Origin: Gammaproteobacteria bacterium
GTDB lineage: Bacteria > Pseudomonadota > Gammaproteobacteria > Pseudomonadales > Pseudohongiellaceae
Reading direction: 5' to 3'
Length of the DNA stretch: 64,000 nucleotides
NCBI GenBank assembly: GCA_029246545.1
Contig: JAQWMX010000013.1
Span: forward strand, 31,176 to 95,175
Shown piece by piece: positions 42,325-50,826 of this stretch. The notes beneath the pieces were generated by a model. The model saw nothing but the letters and a program-made list of their open reading frames with translations. It did no database searches and was not told the DNA's origin. Made by a program: the position numbers and the translations under genes. How positions within the stretch are numbered: the first letter of the stretch is position 1; the number at the start of each line of letters is the position of its first letter.

Positions 42325-42759
42325 ATGAGATTAAATACAATAAGTAATGTACCTGGCGCTAGCACTTCTAAGAAACGAGTAGGTCGTGGTATTGGTAGTG
42401 GTAATGGTAAGACTGCTGGTCGTGGTCATAAAGGCCAAAAATCACGTACTGGTGGTGGTGTAAAACCAGGTTTTGAAGGCGGTCAAATGCCTTTACAAAA
42501 GCGTTTACCTAAATTCGGTTTTACTTCACGAATTGGCATGGTAACTACTGAAGTTCGTACATCAGAACTTAATAAAGTTGACGCTGATGTAATTGATATT
42601 GCAGCACTAGAAAAAGCAGACATCATTAACCGTAATATTAAGCGTGTGAAAGTAATGTTGTCAGGTGAAGTAACTAAAGCAGTTACTGTCAAAGGTTTAC
42701 GAGTTACAAAAGGTGCCAGAGTTGCTATTGAAGCTGCTGGTGGCAAGATAGAAGAGTAA
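42325..42759 (+). CDS. rplO: 50S ribosomal protein L15
   Basis: L15 is a late 50S assembly protein with a long glycine-rich basic N terminus. The 144-residue product contains [24 protein letters not shown] sequence and [15 protein letters not shown]. It begins two bases after rpmD. Confidence 0.98.
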   Translation: MRLNTISNVPGASTSKKRVGRGIGSGNGKTAGRGHKGQKSRTGGGVKPGFEGGQMPLQKRLPKFGFTSRIGMVTTEVRTSELNKVDADVIDIAALEKADIINRNIKRVKVMLSGEVTKAVTVKGLRVTKGARVAIEAAGGKIEE

Positions 42760-42772
42760 GCAAGTAAAGAAA

Positions 42773-44098
42773 ATGGCTAAGAAAGGCGTAGCAAAAGCAG
42801 GAATGCAAGCAGGTAAAGGAGACGGTCTAGCAGAATTAAAAGCTAGGTTGTTTTTCGTGCTGTTTGCGATATTTGTCTACCGAATTGGTACGCATATCCC
42901 TGTGCCGGGAATTAATCCTGATCAGCTACAAGCTTTATTTAACCAAAATCAGGGGACCTTTTTAGGCCTTTTCAATATGTTTTCTGGTGGTGCTATTGAG
43001 CGTATGAGTATTTTTGCTCTGGGCATCATGCCTTACATTACTTCCTCGATTATTATGCAATTATTAACCGCAACTACCCCTTCATTAGAACAGCTTAAGA
43101 AAGAAGGTGAGTCTGGACGCCGTAAAATAAGTCAATACACCCGCTATGGCGCCTTAATGTTTGCCAGTGTTCAGGCTGTAGCTATCACTACTGGTTTATT
43201 AGCGCCGATATCTTTTGAGCCTAACTTTAGTTTTTACTTTACTGCGATAGTTTCTTTAATAACTGGTGCGATGTTCTTGATGTGGCTAGGAGAGCAGATC
43301 ACTGAACGCGGTGTTGGTAATGGAATTTCTTTGTTAATTTTTGCGGGAATCGTTGCAAGTTTACCAGCTGCCATCGGTCAAGCATTAGAACAGGCAGCTG
43401 AAGGTCAGATATCTCCTTTAGCCTTATTTGTAGTTGCCGTTCTTGCTGCTGTAGTTATTGCTTGTGTTGTGTTTGTTGAAAGAGGTCAGCGCCGTATTAC
43501 TGTTAATTATGCACCTCGCCAACAGGGCCGAAAGATGTATCAGGGCCAATCTAGTCATTTACCACTTAAAGTTAATATGGCTGGTGTTATTCCAGCAATT
43601 TTTGCCAGCTCATTTTTATTGTTCCCGCAATCTCTAGGAACTTGGTTTGGTAATAGCGAAGGTTATGAGTTTTTAGCTGATATAGCTCTTGTTCTTGGTC
43701 CAGGACAGCCATTAAATATTTTATTGTTCACAGTTTTGATTGTAACTTTTTGCTTCTTTTATACATCCTTGGTTTTTAATCCAAAGGAAATATCAGAAAA
43801 TTTAAAACGCTCTGGTGCATTTATTCCTGGTATTCGTCCAGGTGAGCAGACTGCAAGTTATGTTGATAGTGTGATGACGCGTCTTACTATGTTTGGTGCC
43901 GCCTACATTACTTTAATTTGTTTAATGCCTCAGTTTTTACAAACCTCAGCCAATGTTCCGTTTCAGTTGGGCGGTACTTCATTATTGATTGTGGTCGTTG
44001 TATGTATGGATTTTATGGCGCAAGTGCAATCGCATTTGATGTCACATCAATACGAATCGTTGATGAAAAAATCCAATATTGGCTCGTTCAAACGTTAG
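42773..44098 (+). CDS. secY: Preprotein translocase subunit SecY
   Basis: SecY is the pore subunit of the SecYEG channel. The 441-residue product has ten predicted membrane helices, the plug-region segment [19 protein letters not shown] and the C5 cytoplasmic loop with [27 protein letters not shown] sequence. It follows rplO by 13 bases; rpmJ follows by 28. Confidence 0.98.
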   Translation: MAKKGVAKAGMQAGKGDGLAELKARLFFVLFAIFVYRIGTHIPVPGINPDQLQALFNQNQGTFLGLFNMFSGGAIERMSIFALGIMPYITSSIIMQLLTATTPSLEQLKKEGESGRRKISQYTRYGALMFASVQAVAITTGLLAPISFEPNFSFYFTAIVSLITGAMFLMWLGEQITERGVGNGISLLIFAGIVASLPAAIGQALEQAAEGQISPLALFVVAVLAAVVIACVVFVERGQRRITVNYAPRQQGRKMYQGQSSHLPLKVNMAGVIPAIFASSFLLFPQSLGTWFGNSEGYEFLADIALVLGPGQPLNILLFTVLIVTFCFFYTSLVFNPKEISENLKRSGAFIPGIRPGEQTASYVDSVMTRLTMFGAAYITLICLMPQFLQTSANVPFQLGGTSLLIVVVVCMDFMAQVQSHLMSHQYESLMKKSNIGSFKR

Positions 44099-44126
44099 AG
44101 CCTGATAAGAATTTAGGAGTAGAACC

Positions 44127-44240
44127 ATGAAAGTTAGAGCTTCAGTAAAAAAAATGTGCAGAGATTGCAAAGTAGTAAGACGCAATGGCACTGTGCGAGT
44201 GATCTGTAAAGAGCCTCGTCATAAGCAGCGTCAGGGCTAG
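44127..44240 (+). CDS. rpmJ: 50S ribosomal protein L36
   Basis: This is the smallest ribosomal protein, 37 residues. The reading frame begins [14 protein letters not shown] and ends HKQRQG. Cys11, Cys14, Cys27 and His32 form the zinc ribbon, so this is the zinc-binding (C+) form. AGGAG lies nine bases upstream. It closes the spc operon. Confidence 0.96.
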   Translation: MKVRASVKKMCRDCKVVRRNGTVRVICKEPRHKQRQG

Positions 44241-44252
44241 TAGAGCTCTTGC

Positions 44253-44279
44253 TTGATTTTGCTGAGGGCAGGGTATAAG
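44253..44279 (+). promoter_or_regulatory. Possible promoter of the alpha (rpsM) operon
   Basis: TATAAG (44274-44279) is followed by a GC-rich discriminator (CTATCGCGCC). Candidate -35 elements are TTGATT (15-base spacer) or TTGCTT (19-base spacer), neither ideal. A leader of about 100 bases would precede rpsM, where S4 feedback acts in E. coli. Confidence 0.45.
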
Positions 44280-44387
44280 CTATCGCGCCTTTTAACTCGG
44301 CAAGATAGAAATTTAAGAATTAAGTGTTTGATTTTATTTATAAAAATAACGAAGATTAGAAGTTAAAAAGAGAATTGGAGTAAAAAT

Positions 44388-44744
44388 ATGGCCCGTATTG
44401 CCGGAGTCAACATACCAGATAATAAGCATGTAGTGATTTCACTAAGCTATGTTTATGGCGTTGGTGCCACAATTGCTAAGCAGCTTTGTGAAACTACAGG
44501 CATTGCGCCGGATACTAAAGTTAGTGATTTAAGTGAAGAATCCCTGGATTCGCTACGTTCTGAGATAACTAAATTGAATGTTGAAGGCGATTTGCGCCGT
44601 GAAATATCCATGAACATTAAGCGTTTGATGGATTTAGGTACTTATCGTGGAATACGTCATCGTCGTAGTTTGCCGGTGAATGGACAACGAACTAAAACTA
44701 ATGCCAGAACCCGTAAAGGGCCGCGTAAACCAATACGTAATTAA
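44388..44744 (+). CDS. rpsM: 30S ribosomal protein S13
   Basis: S13 bridges the subunits and contacts the P-site tRNA. The 118-residue product starts [13 protein letters not shown] and contains [29 protein letters not shown] C-terminal sequence. It is first of the alpha operon S13-S11-S4-RpoA-L17. Confidence 0.98.
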   Translation: MARIAGVNIPDNKHVVISLSYVYGVGATIAKQLCETTGIAPDTKVSDLSEESLDSLRSEITKLNVEGDLRREISMNIKRLMDLGTYRGIRHRRSLPVNGQRTKTNARTRKGPRKPIRN

Positions 44745-44782
44745 CAGAATTTAATAAGATTTATAAATAAGGTACTAAGTTA

Positions 44783-45175
44783 ATGGCTAAACCTGAAGTG
44801 CAAGGGCGTAAAAAAGCAAGAACATCAGTTTCTGATGGTGTTGCTCATATCCATGCCTCGTTTAACAACACTATTATCACGATTACTGATCGTCAGGGTA
44901 ATGCCTTGAGCTGGGCTACTTCCGGTGGGTCTGGTTTCCGTGGTTCAAGAAAAAGTACTCCTTTCGCAGCACAGGTTGCCGCAGAGAAAGCAGGTAAAGC
45001 AGCTGTTGATTTATATAGTTTGAAAAATGTGGATGTTAGGGTGAATGGCCCCGGCCCAGGACGTGAATCAGCAGTTCGCGCTTTAAATTCCTGTGGTCTT
45101 AAAGTAAGCAACATCACTGACGTTACCCCGATTCCTCATAATGGTTGCCGGCCACCAAAAAGACGTCGCGTATAA
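44783..45175 (+). CDS. rpsK: 30S ribosomal protein S11
   Basis: S11 lies on the 30S platform at the E-site mRNA path. The 130-residue product includes [19 protein letters not shown] and [14 protein letters not shown], and ends in the basic PPKRRRV. Confidence 0.98.
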   Translation: MAKPEVQGRKKARTSVSDGVAHIHASFNNTIITITDRQGNALSWATSGGSGFRGSRKSTPFAAQVAAEKAGKAAVDLYSLKNVDVRVNGPGPGRESAVRALNSCGLKVSNITDVTPIPHNGCRPPKRRRV

Positions 45176-45207
45176 GCAGCCAGATAAAGTAGACAGGAGA
45201 AGAACTT

Positions 45208-45828
45208 ATGGCCCGTTATATAGGCCCGAAATGTAAATTATCTAGAAGAGAAAGTACCGATCTTTTTCTTAAGAGTGGTGTGCGTTCTCTAGAAGATAAA
45301 TGTAAAGCCGAAACGATTCCTGGTCAGCATGGCCAACGTCGTACTCGCCTTTCTGACTACGGTGTACAGTTGCGTGAAAAGCAAAAAGTACGTCGTATGT
45401 ATGGCGTTCTAGAGAAGCAGTTCCGTTCTTATTATAAAGAAGCTGCTAGATTAAAAGGCGCTACTGGTGAAAATCTTTTACAACTTTTAGAAAGCCGCCT
45501 TGATAATGTTGTTTATCGTATAGGCTTCGGTTCAACTCGCTCAGAATCGAGACAGTTAGTTGCACATAAATCCATCCTAGTTAATGGTGTAGTCGTTAAC
45601 ATTGCTTCTTATCAGGTACAAGAAGGTGATGTGGTCTCAGTTCGTGAGAAAGCTAAAGAACAATTGCGTATTAAATCTGCTCTGGATTTAGCTGCTACTC
45701 GCGCACCATCTGAATGGATTGACGTTAATGTCAGTAAGCTAGAAGGCCAGTTTAAACAAAAGCCTGAGCGTAGTGAGTTACCAGCTGAGATTAACGAAAG
45801 CTTGATTGTAGAGTTGTACTCTAAGTAA
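45208..45828 (+). CDS. rpsD: 30S ribosomal protein S4
   Basis: S4 is a primary 16S binder and the translational repressor of the alpha operon in E. coli. The 206-residue product has the N-terminal [23 protein letters not shown], and the S4 RNA-binding domain ([14 protein letters not shown]). Length equals E. coli S4. Confidence 0.98.
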   Translation: MARYIGPKCKLSRRESTDLFLKSGVRSLEDKCKAETIPGQHGQRRTRLSDYGVQLREKQKVRRMYGVLEKQFRSYYKEAARLKGATGENLLQLLESRLDNVVYRIGFGSTRSESRQLVAHKSILVNGVVVNIASYQVQEGDVVSVREKAKEQLRIKSALDLAATRAPSEWIDVNVSKLEGQFKQKPERSELPAEINESLIVELYSK

Positions 45829-45904
45829 ACCTTAGGTTTATCAGAGCAGCTTTAAACAAAAAATTTAATTTAATATTAACTAAGCCAAATAAAAGAGGAT
45901 CTAC

Positions 45905-46903
45905 ATGCAGATTTCCCTAGCAAACTTTCTGACCCCTCAAGTAATCCAGGTGGAGGAATTGGATAAGTACCGTTCCAAAGTGGTTTTAGAGCCGCTTGAG
46001 AGAGGATTTGGTCATACTTTAGGTAATGCCCTGAGAAGAATACTTCTTTCTTCAATGCCTGGTTTTGCTGTCGAAGAAGTTGAAATTGATGGCGTGGTCC
46101 ATGAATACAGCACTATCGAAGGTGTTCAAGAGGATGTTATTGAAATCATCCTTAACTTGAAGGGCCTGGCAATTGCTTTAAACGCACAGACTGAAGTTGT
46201 TTTAAGCTTGAGTAAATCTGGTAAAGGACCGGTTACAGCCGCAGACATTACATTAGATCATGATGTTGAAATTGTAGACCCTGATCACCTGATTTGTAAC
46301 CTAAATGAAAACGGATCAATCAATATGCGTATTAAAGTGGGCTCAGGACGTGGTTATGTTCCTGCTGATGCACGCATAAGTGAAGAAGATGAAACTCGTT
46401 CAGTTGGCAAGCTTATGCTTGACGCTTCTTACACTCCAGTGAATCAAGTGACCTACACAGTTGAAAATGCACGTGTTGAACAACGAACTGATTTAGATAA
46501 ACTCCTTCTTGAATTAGAAACAAATGGCACGATGGATGCTGAAGAAGCCATCCGTCAAGCAGCAACTATTTTGCAACATCAACTTAGTGTATTCGTTGAT
46601 TTACAAAGTGATGTGGTTAATGAGCCTGAAGAACTTGAAGATAAAATCGATCCAATATTGTTGCGTCCAGTTGATGATTTGGAACTTACAGTGCGTTCCG
46701 CAAACTGTTTGAAAGCAGAAAATATTTATTACATCGGTGATTTAATTCAGCGTACAGAAGTAGAACTTTTGAAAACGCCAAATCTCGGTAAGAAATCATT
46801 AACTGAAATAAAAGACGTGCTAGCTTCTAGAGGCCTTTCTCTGGGCTTGCGTCTTGAAAACTGGCCACCATCTTCTTTAAAAGGTGATGAGCGAGCAGCT
46901 TAA
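45905..46903 (+). CDS. rpoA: DNA-directed RNA polymerase subunit alpha
   Basis: Alpha is the assembly platform of RNA polymerase. The 332-residue product has the N-terminal dimerisation domain ([20 protein letters not shown]) and the C-terminal UP-element/activator domain ([18 protein letters not shown] and [16 protein letters not shown]). It sits in standard order before rplQ. Confidence 0.99.
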   Translation: MQISLANFLTPQVIQVEELDKYRSKVVLEPLERGFGHTLGNALRRILLSSMPGFAVEEVEIDGVVHEYSTIEGVQEDVIEIILNLKGLAIALNAQTEVVLSLSKSGKGPVTAADITLDHDVEIVDPDHLICNLNENGSINMRIKVGSGRGYVPADARISEEDETRSVGKLMLDASYTPVNQVTYTVENARVEQRTDLDKLLLELETNGTMDAEEAIRQAATILQHQLSVFVDLQSDVVNEPEELEDKIDPILLRPVDDLELTVRSANCLKAENIYYIGDLIQRTEVELLKTPNLGKKSLTEIKDVLASRGLSLGLRLENWPPSSLKGDERAA

Positions 46904-46942
46904 AAAGATTTAAATAGAAATTAAAAATTAGGAATAGTAGTC

Positions 46943-47521
46943 ATGCGTCACCGTCATTCAGGACGTCAACTTAACAGAAACAGTAGTCATCGCAAGGCCA
47001 TGTTCCGGAATATGGCTACGTCTCTTGTTGAGCACGAAATTATTAAAACAACTTTGGCTAAAGCTAAAGAATTAAGGTCTTATGCTGAGCCTTTAATTAC
47101 TTTGGCTAAAAAAGACAGTGTAGCTAATCGACGCCTGGCTTTTAGCCGTGTACAAGATAAAGCTGCAGTAGGTAAATTATTCACAGAGCTAGGACCACGC
47201 TATCAAGAGCGTCCTGGCGGCTATCTGCGCGTTATAAAGTGTGGCCTGCGTACTGGTGATAAAGCGCCTATGGCTTATGTTGAGCTGGTTGATCGTCCAG
47301 AAGTAGATTTTGAAGCAGACGATATTGAAGATTATGTTGATGAGTCTGATGAAGAAGTCGTCGTCGAGGCTGAACCTGAAGCTGAAGAAGAAGTAGAGGC
47401 AGAGGCAGAGGCAGAAGAAGTAGCAGAAACGACTCCTGAGGCAGAAGAGCCTGTACAAGCAGAAGAGCCTAAAGAAGAAGACGCAGAAGAAGATACAGAA
47501 GAAACTAAAGAAGATAAATAA
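46943..47521 (+). CDS. rplQ: 50S ribosomal protein L17 with long acidic C-terminal tail
   Basis: L17 lies near the tunnel exit on the back of the 50S subunit. Residues 1-118 match the normal protein ([20 protein letters not shown] and GGYLRVIK). Residues 119-192 are an additional Glu/Asp/Ala/Val-rich tail with few other residue types and no fold that I recognise. E. coli L17 is 127 residues, so this is a 65-70 residue extension. The tail DNA is made of GAA/GAG/GCA codon repeats, which suggests growth by repeat expansion. It is the last gene of the alpha operon. Confidence 0.95.
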   Translation: MRHRHSGRQLNRNSSHRKAMFRNMATSLVEHEIIKTTLAKAKELRSYAEPLITLAKKDSVANRRLAFSRVQDKAAVGKLFTELGPRYQERPGGYLRVIKCGLRTGDKAPMAYVELVDRPEVDFEADDIEDYVDESDEEVVVEAEPEAEEEVEAEAEAEEVAETTPEAEEPVQAEEPKEEDAEEDTEETKEDK

Positions 47522-47534
47522 CAATATCTAGATT

Positions 47535-47565
47535 AAAAAAGCCGCTGATCCAGCGGCTTTTTTTT
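47535..47565 (+). terminator. Rho-independent terminator of the alpha operon
   Basis: GCCGCTG pairs with CAGCGGC around an ATC loop, flanked by A6 upstream and T8 downstream. It starts about 15 bases after rplQ. Confidence 0.95.
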
Positions 47566-47612
47566 GCCTGTTACTTATTTTGTTGTTAAACATAAATAGA
47601 CGGAGAACGCTT

Positions 47613-47990
47613 ATGACTGTATTAAAACTAAAATTTTCTAAGATACTATTAATAATGGGTCTTTGCTTGCTAGCAAATCAAGCAGCTTCTCATCATGGTT
47701 GGCCTTGGTACACGGACGATGAATTCACATTAACAGCAACAGTCGTTCAAATTCAGTTTGCTAATCCACATGACAGAATGTCAGTAGAAGCTGATGGCCG
47801 CATTTGGAATTTACTCCTTAGTCCTCCATCTAGAACCCGTCGAGCTGGGTTATCAGAAGATATGATACAGGTAGGCGATACCATTACAGCTTATGGCCAC
47901 CGTCATGGTGATACAGATAATTTAGAAATGAAAACAGAAAGATTACAGGTAGGTGAAACCCTATATAATCTTTATCCTCGTAGGGATTAA
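47613..47990 (+). CDS. DUF6152 family exported protein (short paralogue)
   Basis: This is a 125-residue exported protein. The ATG at 47613 follows CGGAGA and opens a signal peptide with a plausible cleavage after AAS, giving a mature start of HHGWPWYT. The core VVQIQFANPHDRMSVE corresponds to VVRWAFNSPHVALYI of the paralogue at 31600. It lacks the cysteine-containing tail of that paralogue and has no obvious partner gene. Function is unknown. Confidence 0.75.
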   Translation: MTVLKLKFSKILLIMGLCLLANQAASHHGWPWYTDDEFTLTATVVQIQFANPHDRMSVEADGRIWNLLLSPPSRTRRAGLSEDMIQVGDTITAYGHRHGDTDNLEMKTERLQVGETLYNLYPRRD

Positions 47991-48023
47991 ATATCCAAGC
48001 AGAGATTAAGATTAGTCTTTCTC

Positions 48024-48569
48024 CTAACCTTTCAATATTTCGGTAGGGAAACCATCAATCGAGTGTTGGTTTTTTTCCTGCCAATAGTCTTCAATAGCTT
48101 CGCCGCTTTTTTGATTGGACCACTTAACCAGCGCTTCGCGATCTTCAATGAATTCATAATAAGGCACGGCGAAGCCACAGGAAGTCTGAACTAAATCAAT
48201 ATCCATGGTAAAGAATTGTCGGGCACCTGTTGATTCGGGAAATAGTTTCAAATATTCATCCCACTGATCATCTCTTGGGTGTACTGCTCGAGCTTGGCCA
48301 TAAAGCCGTAAAATAAGCGGTTTCTTTTCAAAAGAACAAAGCATAATTGTCATGCGCGGATTCTCAAGGATATGAGCAGCTGATTCATTGCCACTGCCGG
48401 TGTAATTAAGCCAAACTAACTCTTTTGAGTTTAGAATTTTAAGCGAGTTCATGCCTTTAGGCGAAAGATTAACTGTTCCAGTGGTGCGAGCTGTACCGAC
48501 GAAAAACACATGTTGTTTTTCAATAAAAGAAGTTAATGACGAACTCAGTTCAGAGAATTTTTCAGACAT
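48024..48569 (-). CDS. Pyridoxamine 5'-phosphate oxidase-fold flavoprotein
   Basis: This is a 181-residue protein of the PPOX/FMN-binding split-barrel superfamily. The N-terminal half shows the strand pattern HVFFVGTARTTGTVNLSPKG and LVWLNYTGSGNESAAHI, typical of FMN-binding members of unknown substrate. The C-terminal half (CGFAVPYYEF) resembles the Pfam PPOX-like subgroup often annotated as hypothetical. It lies 26 bases upstream of the broken DUF3307 gene's stop on the same strand and may have been cotranscribed with it. Confidence 0.8.
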   Translation of the reverse strand: MSEKFSELSSSLTSFIEKQHVFFVGTARTTGTVNLSPKGMNSLKILNSKELVWLNYTGSGNESAAHILENPRMTIMLCSFEKKPLILRLYGQARAVHPRDDQWDEYLKLFPESTGARQFFTMDIDLVQTSCGFAVPYYEFIEDREALVKWSNQKSGEAIEDYWQEKNQHSIDGFPTEILKG

Positions 48570-48595
48570 GTCTATGTGCTTAAAAGGTAAATGTA

Positions 48596-48949
48596 TTAAA
48601 CGGGCATACCAAAGTAAAAGATGATTAAAGCATAGGCAACTTTAGAAAGAATATGCAGTGCTTGGTCTTGATGCAGGTTAATAATCTTATCGCATTTAAC
48701 AAAGTCAATTAGCCAATGGCTCATAAATTCAACGATGAGAAAAATAATACTGCCTGTACAGAAATAAACAATCAGACCATGTGTATAAGCGTGGGCCGAT
48801 AACCAGTAATACCATGGTGGAAAACCATCATCGAATTGCTCTCGAGTTTTATTTCGGTTTTTGCCGGAGCTCATAGGGCCAGGTTGTAGAACAAAATCTC
48901 ATACGAAATGGCCGGCTAACATGAGCACTAAAATTGAGATTACTTCCAT
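48596..48949 (-). pseudogene. DUF3307 family membrane protein interrupted by one in-frame TGA
   Basis: Reading from an ATG at 48949, the frame gives MLAGHFV, then TGA (48899-48901), then DFVLQPGPMSS and on to the stop at 48596 without any frame change. GHFVxDFVLQ is the characteristic DUF3307 start, so codon 17 replaces a residue (often Gly; GGA to TGA is one change). The rest has HAYTHGL, two membrane helices, HWLIDFVKCDK and the DQALH motif, all typical of the family. An ATG at 48874 could give a 92-residue protein lacking the first conserved histidine motif. Function of the family is unknown. Confidence 0.7.
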
Positions 48950-49219
48950 AATCAGTTCTCGTTTTTATCATGGCTGTAAAGTTTAGATTTCAACCTACTA
49001 TAAAGCATTTTACTAAGTGCTTTAGTGAATCTTTCTGAACAGAAGGTCTAAATCATTATCTCTGCATTTTTCAAGCAATACAATGATTTAACTTTGACCC
49101 GGGTCTCATTTATAGCGGAATTTTAAGGTGTTAAGCCGTTGTTCATATTGATCTTGTTAACCTTCTAGGCAATAACAGAAAGAGATGAAATTTTATTTAT
49201 AGTGAGAAAGGGGAGAGTT

Positions 49220-49753
49220 ATGAAGGCAATAATAAATGTAAGAACAGCTGTTTTAACGGCGTTGTTAAGCGCTGGACTGGTTCCTCTAGCTTCTGCGTCA
49301 ACTAGATATTATGAGGCAGATGTACTTCAGAGCACAGCTATATACCGTACAGTGGAATCATCAACGCCAAGACGAGAATGTTGGTTGGAAGAGGTCGTTC
49401 GAGAAAGTCGTCCCCAATACAATTCCCATACTCCGAATATTTTGGGAGCTGTCATTGGGGGCGCAATTGGTAATGCAGTTGGGCATAATAAGAGTAATCA
49501 ACGTGTCGGTACTGTCGTTGGTGCTGTTATAGGAGCATCTGTAGCGCGAGATATCAGTTATTCGAATAGGTCTCGAGAAGTTCGTTACGAAACAGTAGAG
49601 CGCTGTGAGACTGTATACGATACCTACCTTGAAGACAGATTAGTTGGATATGATGTCGTCTACAGCTACAATAACCAGGAACATACAGTTCGTACTCAAC
49701 GTGACCCAGGTGCTACTATGAGGGTCAGAGTAAACGTAGAGCCCATATTTTAA
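49220..49753 (+). CDS. Glycine-zipper 2TM outer-membrane protein
   Basis: This is a 177-residue exported protein. The ATG at 49220 follows GGGGAG, giving a signal peptide that ends near ASAS. A glycine-zipper segment (about residues 74-110, GAVIGGAIGNAVG and GTVVGAVIGASVA) matches the 2TM Gly-zipper family related to SlyB, and the rest is a Tyr/Arg-rich beta-type tail. No lipobox cysteine is present at the cleavage site. The 270-base stretch 48950-49219 before it shows nothing apart from a weak TAAAGCA/TGCTTTA hairpin. Cotranscription with the next genes is possible. Confidence 0.75.
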   Translation: MKAIINVRTAVLTALLSAGLVPLASASTRYYEADVLQSTAIYRTVESSTPRRECWLEEVVRESRPQYNSHTPNILGAVIGGAIGNAVGHNKSNQRVGTVVGAVIGASVARDISYSNRSREVRYETVERCETVYDTYLEDRLVGYDVVYSYNNQEHTVRTQRDPGATMRVRVNVEPIF

Positions 49754-49773
49754 TCTTGTAAAAGTGAAGCCCT

Positions 49774-50112
49774 GTGGCAAATAAGATTTTAACAATATTG
49801 ATGATAGCTGCTTTGGTTATTTCACCTTTGGCAGTAGCTCAGACCCCACGGGACGGCCCTGAGGGTGCACCACCACCTGGCCAGCCTCCTTTTAGAGGCC
49901 CCGGCAATAGTTTAGCCCCGCCTTTGCAGGATTCAGCGACTTCAATTTCCAGACAACAAGCATTAAACCTAGCCCGTGGCAGGTTCCAAGGCAGAGTATT
50001 GAGTGTACGTATAGATGGGAGTAATTGGCGAGTGCGAATTGATCAAAACGGTACTGTATTTAATGTTTTTGTCGATGGGCGTACTGGTGAAGTAAGCCGT
50101 TCCCCTGATTAA
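49774..50112 (+). CDS. PepSY-domain exported protein
   Basis: This is a 112-residue exported protein with a GTG start, a signal peptide ending near AVAQ, a Pro/Gly-rich linker and a PepSY domain (about residues 58-110: SRQQALNLARGRFQGRVLSV and VFVDGRTGEV). PepSY proteins often lie beside PhoPQ-type two-component genes, as here, and are proposed to sense or modulate them. The ribosome site is weak. Confidence 0.75.
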   Translation: MANKILTILMIAALVISPLAVAQTPRDGPEGAPPPGQPPFRGPGNSLAPPLQDSATSISRQQALNLARGRFQGRVLSVRIDGSNWRVRIDQNGTVFNVFVDGRTGEVSRSPD

Positions 50113-50148
50113 CATCAATCTATTCATCACTGTATTTAAGGGACTAGC

Positions 50149-50826
50149 ATGCGTCTGTTATTAGTAGAAGATGAAGATCTCTTAAGAGCTCAATTAGTTA
50201 AAGCATTGGAAGATAATGACTATATTGTAGATAGCGTACAAGATGGTGAATTGGGCTTATTCCAGGCTAATGAATTTGCTTATGATGCGGCGATCATAGA
50301 TTTAGGCCTTCCTAAAATTAACGGCATAGATCTTATTAAGGCGATTAGGGCAGAAGGCAAAGTTTTCCCAATACTTATATTAACTGCGCGTGACAAATGG
50401 ACAGATAAAGTAGAAGGCCTAGATGCTGGTGCTGATGACTATGTAGTTAAGCCCTTTCAAATAGAAGAAATTAAAGCTCGTTTAAATGCTTTGCTTAGAA
50501 GAGCAGCAGGCTTTGCCAAACCTAGTTTGGATTTTGCACATTTGAGCTTGGATACCTCGGCAAAGAAATTAATGGTTTCTGATAATCAAGTAGAGCTAAC
50601 TGCCTACGAATATAAAGTATTGGAATACTTGATGTTGCACCCCGGGCAAGTGGTTTCCAAGATGGAATTGACAGAACATCTTTATGAGCAGGATTATGAT
50701 CGAGACAGCAATGTGCTCGAAGTGTTTGTACGCCGACTACGACAAAAGCTCGATCCAGAAGAATCATTAAAACCTATCGATACCGTGCGTGGTCAAGGTT
50801 ATCGTTTTAATGTCCCACCAAACTAA
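50149..50826 (+). CDS. Response regulator, OmpR/PhoP family
   Basis: This is a 225-residue regulator. The receiver domain has acidic Glu-Asp-Glu near residues 7-9, phospho-acceptor Asp51 in AIIDLGLPK, Thr79 region ILTARD and Lys101 in VVKPF. A C-terminal winged-helix DNA-binding domain (VFVRRLRQKLDP, VRGQGYRF) follows. The 3' end overlaps the histidine kinase by 17 bases. The gene it controls is unknown; the PepSY gene just upstream is a plausible target. Confidence 0.9.
   Translation: MRLLLVEDEDLLRAQLVKALEDNDYIVDSVQDGELGLFQANEFAYDAAIIDLGLPKINGIDLIKAIRAEGKVFPILILTARDKWTDKVEGLDAGADDYVVKPFQIEEIKARLNALLRRAAGFAKPSLDFAHLSLDTSAKKLMVSDNQVELTAYEYKVLEYLMLHPGQVVSKMELTEHLYEQDYDRDSNVLEVFVRRLRQKLDPEESLKPIDTVRGQGYRFNVPPN

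Noticed and set aside
43918..44130. 70-residue reading frame overlapping the end of secY
   Set aside because: It is a shifted frame of secY with no ribosome site; the real downstream gene is rpmJ at 44127.
47189..47524. 111-residue minus-strand reading frame rich in Phe, Cys and Arg
   Set aside because: It is the reverse complement of the acidic L17 tail (GAA/GAG repeats give TTC/CTC codons), a shadow of repeat composition.
48899..48901. TGA in the DUF3307 gene as a selenocysteine codon
   Set aside because: No selenocysteine insertion element could be recognised just downstream, and the family position does not need a redox-active residue. A nonsense change is simpler.
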